Part shown: piece after piece, positions 38,135-45,700 of the stretch
Layout of the letters: each line of letters starts with the position of its first letter
How positions within the stretch are numbered: position 1 is the stretch's first letter
Assembly (NCBI RefSeq): GCF_003966915.1
Contig: NZ_AP018150.1
Span: 744,001-808,000, forward strand
Length of the DNA stretch: 64,000 nt
Direction: 5' to 3'
Source: Mycoavidus cysteinexigens
GTDB lineage: Bacteria > Pseudomonadota > Gammaproteobacteria > Burkholderiales > Burkholderiaceae
Position numbers and translations under genes: made by a program
Notes under the pieces: generated by a model
Database searches by the model: none
The model's input: only the letters and a program-made list of their open reading frames with translations
Told to the model about the DNA's origin: nothing

Positions 38135-41100
38135 TTGAACATATCAGGTTGGGGGCAAAGTTTGAGAGCGACTCCGCCAGCCCCAGTAATAACGCCCCAA
38201 AACTATGTAGCGGTGGCCCAGGCGCATATCGCCGCAGGCGACCGGGTCAATGCTGAAAAATCCTATAACGCTGCTCTAAAACTAGCGACAGCGGAACTCG
38301 CAAAAAATCCTGGCCATGCAAGAGAAATGGCGCTCGCTCAGATAAGCGCTGAATACGCCGCTTTTTTAGCCAGAGAGAACGAGTCAGAGTCCCCCTCAAG
38401 ACAACATCCTTCGGCCCCAGCAAACAATTCAGCGTCTGCGGCGTATCGGCCCAATTTTTCGCTCCACCCCGACCTCTTGTCTATTCAAGCAAATAATCCC
38501 GAAGGAAAGCTTGTTGTACAAAACTGCCAAGGTACGATTAATGCTCCAGTCCATGGCAAAAATAATACAGTCAATGTGCATTACTATTCAGAGAATAGAG
38601 AGCTACTGCCTCAAATCAAGGAAATGCATACTGCTGTTGGAGAATTAAAAACCGCCTATCTGGATCGTTTTAAAGAGCAGCAAGCCCTAGAACTGCGCTC
38701 GAAGAAAGAACCGCTGGCCATCTTAGGTCAGAATATCGAGGCAGAATATTTCACTGCGTGGGAAGAGCCAGGAGAGATTCAGGATGGGCTGGCGATGTAT
38801 GTCGCTCCGCACGCGACGACTGTTACGGATAAAAAGACCTTTTTTGATTTAGACGAAGCGGTGACGACCTATCTAGCGCAAAGCAATGATTCTGGCCAGA
38901 AAACCCAAGTGCTGTTGCTGCGCGGTGAAGCAGGTTCAGGCAAATCGACCTTTAACCGACATTTGGCGCGTCGCTTATGGCGAGATTTTAGTGCCGCTTC
39001 GGGAGAGCGACCGATCCCACTGTATATCTCTTTGCCGACTATAGATAGGCCCAACAAGAATCTCATTGGCCAATATTTATCGGATAAATGCGGTTTCTCG
39101 CCAGAGCAGATCGAGGCGTTGCGAGCAAGCCAGCACTTTATTTTAATCTTAGATGGCTATGATGAAATACCTGCGGAACAGAGGAATTTATATGCGGATG
39201 AAAAACTGGATCAATGGCAAGCAAAAATCCTGCTGAGTTGTCGGCCTGAGTATTTAACGGAAGGCTATAAAAACCACTTGCAACCGCGAGGTCGTTCACG
39301 TGTGCTGCTGGAGTATCAGCTCGCGCCGTTCTCGGAACAGTCGATCGAGACCTATATTCATCAGTATGTTAAGCATACTCAAGCTCAGTGGAGCGCTCAA
39401 GCCTATCAGGACAGATTAGCATGTATTCCAAATGTGAAAGAACTATTGGGCACCCCCTTTTTGCTCAAAATGGCCTTAAGCGTGTTGCCAACGTTAGACG
39501 AGGCTCGGCCCGGTCAAGTGGCTTTAACCCGAATCAAACTCTATGAGCAGTTTGTGCGGACGTGGTTTGAGCGTTCTTTGGCGCGTTTAGATGCGATTCA
39601 GTCTAAATTGACGGAGGCGCAGAAAAACGCTTTTTATGGTTTAAAAGAAGACGGATTTATCGGACATAGTCAGGTATTTAATACCGACTTTGCGTTAGCC
39701 ATGTCAGAGGCTAAAACCACGGTAGCAGAATATTCAGCGGTCGCTCGCCGCGGGATACCGCAGGATAAGCGGTATGAAGCTTTTCTGAGCAATCAGGATG
39801 AAGGAAAAAAGCTACTACGTTTTAGCGCTTTGTTGACTCGCCAGCAGCAACAATACCGATTTATTCATAAATCGATCCAGGATTATTTAGTGGTGCGAGC
39901 GGTATGGGAAGAGCTGGAGAGCGGGGTTGGATTTGATGCATCCATGAGAGGTGTGGCGTTGAATGGGATGAAAAATGTGCAGCGCTTATGGGAAGAGCTG
40001 ACGGATTCGGAACAAGTGGATCCAGAGGGATTATTGAACCGTCTCAATCTGATCGAGGATGCAGCAATTCAGCGGTTTTTAGTGGAGCGAGTTGGGCAGG
40101 ATCAAGGGCTAGTGAAGCCACTTCTGGGATGGATCAAGGCATCCGCGCAGACAGAGTCGGTGAGTCAAGGCGCGGCAAATGCGATAACTATTTTGGTAGG
40201 AGCAGGGATCCAGTTTAATGGGATGGATTTACAGGGTATTCAGATACCTGGAGCAGATCTGAGAGGCGGGGTATTTGATTCAGCACAGTTGCAAGGGGCA
40301 AATTTAAGCGGGGTGAAACTTCGCCAGAGCTGGCTGCGGGAAGCGAATTTAAGTGGCGCGCAGATGGCAGGGATACAGTTTGGCGAATGGCCGTATCTTG
40401 AAGAAGAGGGCTGGGTTACTTCCTGTGCCTATTCGCCGGATGGAAAAAGCTGCGCGGTAGGACTTGGTAACGGTAAGATCAGTGTGTATATGACCTCGGA
40501 TTGGGAAAAAATGCACACCTTAGAAGGACATACCTCCTATGTTAATAGCGTGGCGTATTCGCCGAGCGGAACACAGATCGCATCGGGCAGTGAGGACAAT
40601 ACGGTCCGTCTGTGGGACGCGGAAAGCGGCGCCCTTGTGAACGTCTTAGAAGGACATACAAATGGTGTTATTAGCGTGGTGTATTCGCCGAGTGGTTTGC
40701 AGATTGCCTTGGGCGGTGATGACAGGACGGTCCGTCTGTGGGACGCGGAAAGCGGCGCCCTTGTGCACACCTTAGAAGGGCATACAGAAGCTGTTAATAG
40801 CGTGGTCTATTCGCCGAGCGGAACGCAGCTTGCCTCGGGCAGTGAGGACAATACGGTCCGTCTGTGGGACACGGAAAGCGGTGCCCTTGTGCACACCTTA
40901 GAAGGACATACAGAAGCTGTTAATAGCGTGGTCTATTCGCCGAGCGGAACGCAGCTTGCCTCGGGCAGTGAGGACAATACGGTCCGTCTGTGGGACGCGG
41001 AAAGCGGCGCCCTTGTGCACGTCTTAGAAGGACATACAAATGGTGTTATTAGCGCGGTTTATTCGCCGAGTGGTTTGCAGATTGCCTCGGGCGGTGATGA

Positions 41101-42307
41101 CAGGACGGTCCGTCTGTGGGACGCGCACAGCGGAGCCCTTGTGCACACCTTAGAGGGACATATCGACCCTGTTAATAGCGTGGTGTACTCGCCGAGTAGT
41201 TTGCAGCTCGCCTCGGGGAGTTCTGACAAGACGGTGCGGTTGTGGGACACGGAAAGCGGAGTCCTTGGGCACACTTTAGAGAGACATACCGACTGGGTTA
41301 GAAGCGTGGTGTATTCGCCGAGCGGAACGCAGATCGTCTCGGGCAGTTGGGACACTACGGTGCGGCTGTGGGACGCGGAAAGCGGAGCCTTTGGGCACAC
41401 CTTAGAAGGTCATACCTCCTTTGTTAATAGCGTGGTGTATTCGCCGAGCGGTTTGCAGCTCGCCTCGGGGAGTTATGACAAGACGGTACGTCTGTGGGAC
41501 GCGCAAAGCGGAACCCTTGGGCACACCTTAGAAGGATTTGAAGGTGATGTTAATAGCGTGATGTATTCGCCGAGCGGAACGCAGATCGCTTCGGGCAGTT
41601 GGGACACTACGGTGCGTCTGTGGGATGCGGAAAGAGGCACTCTTGTGCACACCTTAGAAGGACATACTAAAGCTGTTACTAGCGTGGTGTATTCGCCGAG
41701 CGGAACGCAGATCGCGTCGGGCAGCTCTGACAAGACGGTGCGGTTGTGGGACGCGGAAAGAGGCGTCCTTGTGCACACCTTAGAAGGACATACCTCCTTT
41801 GTTAATAGCGTGGTGTATTCGCCGAGCGGAACGCAGATCGCGTCGGGCAGCTCTGACAAGACGGTACGTCTGTGGGACGCGCACAGCGGAGTCCTTGTGC
41901 ACACCTTAGAAGAATCTACCTCCGTTGTTTATAGTGTAGTGTATTCGCCGAGCGGTGCGCAGCTCGCCTCCAGTGGTGACAATACGGTATGTCTGTGGGA
42001 CATCGTTTCGGGTGAGTGTCTCAGCGTGATTCAAGCGTTTAGGAGCGCTGTCAAGAGTGTGGCCTGGAAAGCCACGGGCAACCGGCACTATTTAGTGAGT
42101 GGCGGTTCTGACAACTCGGTGCGTCAGTGGGAGCTCGCAAAGGACACCGAAGGCTATAAGGTGAAACTGTGCTGGAGTTCAGGGCATGAGGCACTGAACG
42201 TGGGGAATACGTTAATAGAAGGCGCAGAAGGCTTAAGCGAGATGAATCGAGCGTTGTTGAAGCAACGGGGAGCGAATGATGGAGTTGTATTGTTGGATTT
42301 AGCGTGA
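38135..42307 (+). CDS. TPR / NACHT / pentapeptide / 14-blade WD40 giant protein (twin B, mosaic)
   Basis: The start is TTG 38135, with AGGAG eight bases upstream as in twin A. The protein has about 1390 residues. The N-terminal TPR, the beta motif (HGKNNTVNVHYYSENREL), NACHT with Walker A GEAGSGKST at 264-272, and the helical arm up to VWEELE are nearly identical to twin A. From there the sequence instead follows the 42734 protein: pentapeptide-like repeats with IQIPGADL and ANLSGAQMAG, first blade YSPDGKSCAVGLGNG, and uniform blades of the form SVVYSPSGTQIASGS. I count 14 blades, then the tail GLSEMNRALLKQRGA. The gene therefore looks like a recombinant of its two neighbours. Confidence 0.9.
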   Translation: MNISGWGQSLRATPPAPVITPQNYVAVAQAHIAAGDRVNAEKSYNAALKLATAELAKNPGHAREMALAQISAEYAAFLARENESESPSRQHPSAPANNSASAAYRPNFSLHPDLLSIQANNPEGKLVVQNCQGTINAPVHGKNNTVNVHYYSENRELLPQIKEMHTAVGELKTAYLDRFKEQQALELRSKKEPLAILGQNIEAEYFTAWEEPGEIQDGLAMYVAPHATTVTDKKTFFDLDEAVTTYLAQSNDSGQKTQVLLLRGEAGSGKSTFNRHLARRLWRDFSAASGERPIPLYISLPTIDRPNKNLIGQYLSDKCGFSPEQIEALRASQHFILILDGYDEIPAEQRNLYADEKLDQWQAKILLSCRPEYLTEGYKNHLQPRGRSRVLLEYQLAPFSEQSIETYIHQYVKHTQAQWSAQAYQDRLACIPNVKELLGTPFLLKMALSVLPTLDEARPGQVALTRIKLYEQFVRTWFERSLARLDAIQSKLTEAQKNAFYGLKEDGFIGHSQVFNTDFALAMSEAKTTVAEYSAVARRGIPQDKRYEAFLSNQDEGKKLLRFSALLTRQQQQYRFIHKSIQDYLVVRAVWEELESGVGFDASMRGVALNGMKNVQRLWEELTDSEQVDPEGLLNRLNLIEDAAIQRFLVERVGQDQGLVKPLLGWIKASAQTESVSQGAANAITILVGAGIQFNGMDLQGIQIPGADLRGGVFDSAQLQGANLSGVKLRQSWLREANLSGAQMAGIQFGEWPYLEEEGWVTSCAYSPDGKSCAVGLGNGKISVYMTSDWEKMHTLEGHTSYVNSVAYSPSGTQIASGSEDNTVRLWDAESGALVNVLEGHTNGVISVVYSPSGLQIALGGDDRTVRLWDAESGALVHTLEGHTEAVNSVVYSPSGTQLASGSEDNTVRLWDTESGALVHTLEGHTEAVNSVVYSPSGTQLASGSEDNTVRLWDAESGALVHVLEGHTNGVISAVYSPSGLQIASGGDDRTVRLWDAHSGALVHTLEGHIDPVNSVVYSPSSLQLASGSSDKTVRLWDTESGVLGHTLERHTDWVRSVVYSPSGTQIVSGSWDTTVRLWDAESGAFGHTLEGHTSFVNSVVYSPSGLQLASGSYDKTVRLWDAQSGTLGHTLEGFEGDVNSVMYSPSGTQIASGSWDTTVRLWDAERGTLVHTLEGHTKAVTSVVYSPSGTQIASGSSDKTVRLWDAERGVLVHTLEGHTSFVNSVVYSPSGTQIASGSSDKTVRLWDAHSGVLVHTLEESTSVVYSVVYSPSGAQLASSGDNTVCLWDIVSGECLSVIQAFRSAVKSVAWKATGNRHYLVSGGSDNSVRQWELAKDTEGYKVKLCWSSGHEALNVGNTLIEGAEGLSEMNRALLKQRGANDGVVLLDLA
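40536..41940 (+). repeat. 126-bp tandem repeat array encoding uniform WD40 blades
   Basis: About 11-12 units of 126 bp (42 residues) repeat with high DNA identity. The phrases GTATTCGCCGAGCGG and GTCTGTGGGACGCG recur at that period. Such arrays recombine easily, yet the blade count equals that of diverged paralogs. Confidence 0.85.
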
Positions 42308-42733
42308 GTCGGAAGGGTCTTATCCGCTCAGTTTTAAAATGGAGTCAACACCAGGGAACCGGGAGCGGGTGACTGCCCCCGGTCACCCGGTCGGTGGTGC
42401 AGTAATGTACTGCTGCTACCCGACATGAGTGGGGTTTTCAGAAAGATCCGAAAAAAGCATCAAAATGCTATCGTCTCCTGGTTGAAGCATCGCCACTGTC
42501 GAACGCATCCGCACCGTGCGGCGGTCTCCTAGCCCCTACAAAATCGTCTTAGTGCTTGCTGCTAATTACTACAGAAGAAAAATTGAAGTAAAGAGTGGTT
42601 AATAAAACTCACTGATCTCTAGCAAGTATCGATATACTCCGTGTGCGCGCGAGCACGGCTGACTCCGGGGATTCGTACATCGTCCGGTGTCCATTCTGCT
42701 CTGCGTCATACACATTAATAACCGGGGGCATCT
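42308..42733. other. Structured intergenic region before the largest gene
   Basis: These 426 bases have no open frame of note. Two adjacent perfect hairpins are visible: CGGGTGAC/GTCACCCG (42366-42389) and GCAGTA/TACTGC (42399-42413). A 25-base sequence at 42316-42340 recurs at 48600. A ribosome-site-like GGGGG precedes the ATG at 42734. Confidence 0.5.
42316..42340 (+). repeat. Left copy of a 25-bp direct repeat flanking the largest gene
   Basis: GGTCTTATCCGCTC-A-GTTTTAAAAT matches 48600-48624 with one difference (A/G). The two copies are direct and bracket the 42734-48253 gene plus an IS481-like remnant. Confidence 0.8.
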
Positions 42734-45700
42734 ATGTTGGGCAGCATCTTTTCATCATCACGGAGCGCGCTTTCACCAGAGCAAACACTGGACCTTGCTA
42801 ACTCTTATTTAGAGACAGCCCGCAAGACCGCAGATCTGAATATTGCTTTGGTGTTATGCGACGATGCGGAAGCCTCATTATCCCAGATGAAAAGAGCTGT
42901 AAGAAAGGCCCAAGCCCCCCAGACTCAGTCGGATCAGACCCTACGAAACAAAATAGCCCAAGCCTACTTTGATCGCGGTCAAATATTAGACCAATTGGAG
43001 CAGTTCGATAAAGCCCAGGACAGCTATAAAAAAGCAGAAAAATGGGGACATGCCCAAGCGCCAGGCCGGGTCAATCCTTTGCCTTCGTCAGCATCCGACC
43101 ATAGTGCTCTCTTCAGTCGCTTAAGCATTGGCGAATCGAATTCGCCCTCCCTATCTAAAGCGTTTGTTTCAGCGTCTGTTCTTCCCTATGTCATGGCTTC
43201 TGCCGATTTGGGCTTGGAGGGGAGGGGATCGGAGCGCTTTTTTGCCCCTTTTTTCAAAAAGAATGTGTCCGCACCGGTGCTGGAAGGTGCGTTGCCAGTG
43301 GCCAATAAGCCTCCCAAGAACCTTGAGCAGCTCGCGAATGGCCTGATTTTATTATCGTCGCAATCCAATCCAGACATTGAATTCTCTGAGCAGGCGCAAA
43401 CGTGGTTAGCTCAGATAGACCCGTCGGAAGCCAAACGGCTCCAGAACCTGGCGACTGATGTGATCCGGGTGTTTGTCAAAGATGAATTGAAAGAAATGTC
43501 CGTCGCTGAAGTGGTGGTGTTGGCACCGGGGCTGACTAAAGAATTGTTTAATGCGTTACTCAAAAGGTTGGTCAACGGTATTGAGCGCAGTACGTTGTTA
43601 GAAGCTGATTTACTCGACGGTTTAGCGCAGATGATCCGTAACGCTGGGCCCGAGTATTTGGATACCGATGATTTAGTTAAAATTGTAAAGGTCATTAGCG
43701 AGCGCCTACAAAAAACCCATGGTCAAAGTGAGGACCATGTGTATCGCTTAATGGTTGCGTTATCCTCTATTTTGGATGCGATGGCCGATTATGTACAAGA
43801 TGTAGACCGCGAGAACCTGCGCGAGCCGTTATTAGGCTACCTCAAAGATTTACAAGGTGGCGACAATCCCTACCTGATGTATCAAGCGGCTTACGCGTGC
43901 CAGGCCTTAGCCTATGTGCCGGATAATGAAACGCCGTGGCAAGGCGCGGTGCGTCGCGGGAGCAGCCTGCTCAAAGGTGTCTCGGGCTTAATCAGCGCCG
44001 TAAAAGGTTTTGATCTGAATAAAATTGTCGACAGTTTGGGCGATATATCGGATGGAGTGGGCGGCATAGGTGGGGTATGGGACACCGCGCACGAAATTTA
44101 TGAGACGGTGAGTTCACTTGCTGAAAGCGGGCAAGATTTTGTGAGTTGTCTGCAAGAAGGCTTAACGTTTGAGAGAAAAGGTAAGTGGTATAAAGCCTTA
44201 GAAGGCGCAGATGTGCTGCTGCAACAGCGCAAATTGATTGACTTTGAAACGTTTGTGCGACAAGCCACCTGCCGTCAACATAAAGCGTTCCAATGGGGCT
44301 TAAGTGAGCGTTTAGGCCAATTAGCGGCGAACCCAGCGTTAGATGAAGAGACGCAACAAAGTGCTCTGCGCTTTTTAGGCGATCTGTATGAAAACGACGC
44401 GGTGTGGGGCAAATCTGTTTCGGCTAAAAAGCGGGTCATTCAAATTATCAAAGAATTGGCGATAGCGTCTAATGTTGCGAAAGAGGCGAAAGACCTATTA
44501 GAACATTTAGCCAAAATCAACGACCCCCGGAAACGAAAGCTCTATATATCATGTCAAAAAGATGCGGCGAAAGGCCTTGAGCCTCTTTATAAGCCGGCAT
44601 TGGCCCCGACTTCTCCGACTCTATTGGGCCGCGCTCAGAATAAGCCCAAAGTTGAAGATGATGTGCAGCAACTGAGAAGAGCGCGTGTCAATGAATGGAA
44701 AAAGGACGAACGACTGTATGTTGAGCCGCTAGGTAAAGCAACATTGCATGATACAGTGACATTCGATCTCACGGAAAAAGTCAACGAATTTCTCCGCAAT
44801 CCTAAGAAGAAAATTTTATTACTGTTAGGGGATTCCGGCGCCGGCAAGTCGACTTTTAACCGCGCTCTGGAAGCGAGTTTATGGCATTCCTATTTAAACG
44901 ATCCCAAACAAAAACGCATCCCTTTATTGATCGCCCTACCGGAAATTGACAATCCAACCCACGAATTGGTGGAAAAACATCTGCATCTGAAAGGCTTCAG
45001 CCAGAAGCAGATTCGGGAATTAAAGCAGTCGCACGAATTTGTCTTTATTTTAGATAGTTATGATGAAAGTCAACAATCTGGGAATTTATATCGTACAAAT
45101 GAGATCAATCAAGAAAGGGGATGGCAAGGCCAAGTGATTATTGGTTGTCGCTCGGAATATTTTGGTGAGGATGATCGGGCGCGCTTTCAACCTGAAGACG
45201 CGACACAGTTGCAAGCACTGGTCGTCGCGCCGTTTTCAGATCAAAAGATTAAGCGGTATACAGAAGCATATGCGAAAGTGAATCCACTAGAGTGGGCAGC
45301 AGAGGATTATCAAGCAGTCCTCCAAAGTATTCCCCATTTGGAAGAATTGGTGACCAATCCTTTTCTGTTGAAAATTACGCTGGACGTGCTACCTCGTCTA
45401 ACCAATCAGAGACAGGAATTAACGAAGACGCGCCTGACCCGATTGGCGTTATATGACGAGTTTGTGGAGCAATGGTTCGAGCGTGGAAAGCAGCGCTTTT
45501 TAACAGAGAAAACGCTTGAAGCTCAAGAAAAGAAAGTCTTTGAAGAATTGATTGATGAGGGCTTTACAACGAATGGCATTGCGTTTGTCAAGGAATTAGC
45601 GGTCCAGATTTATGAACGGCAACGGGGCAACCCGATTGTGAAATATGTTCGCTTTGAAGATCAGAAGACGTGGAAACAGGAGTTTTTTGGGCCAGAAGAC

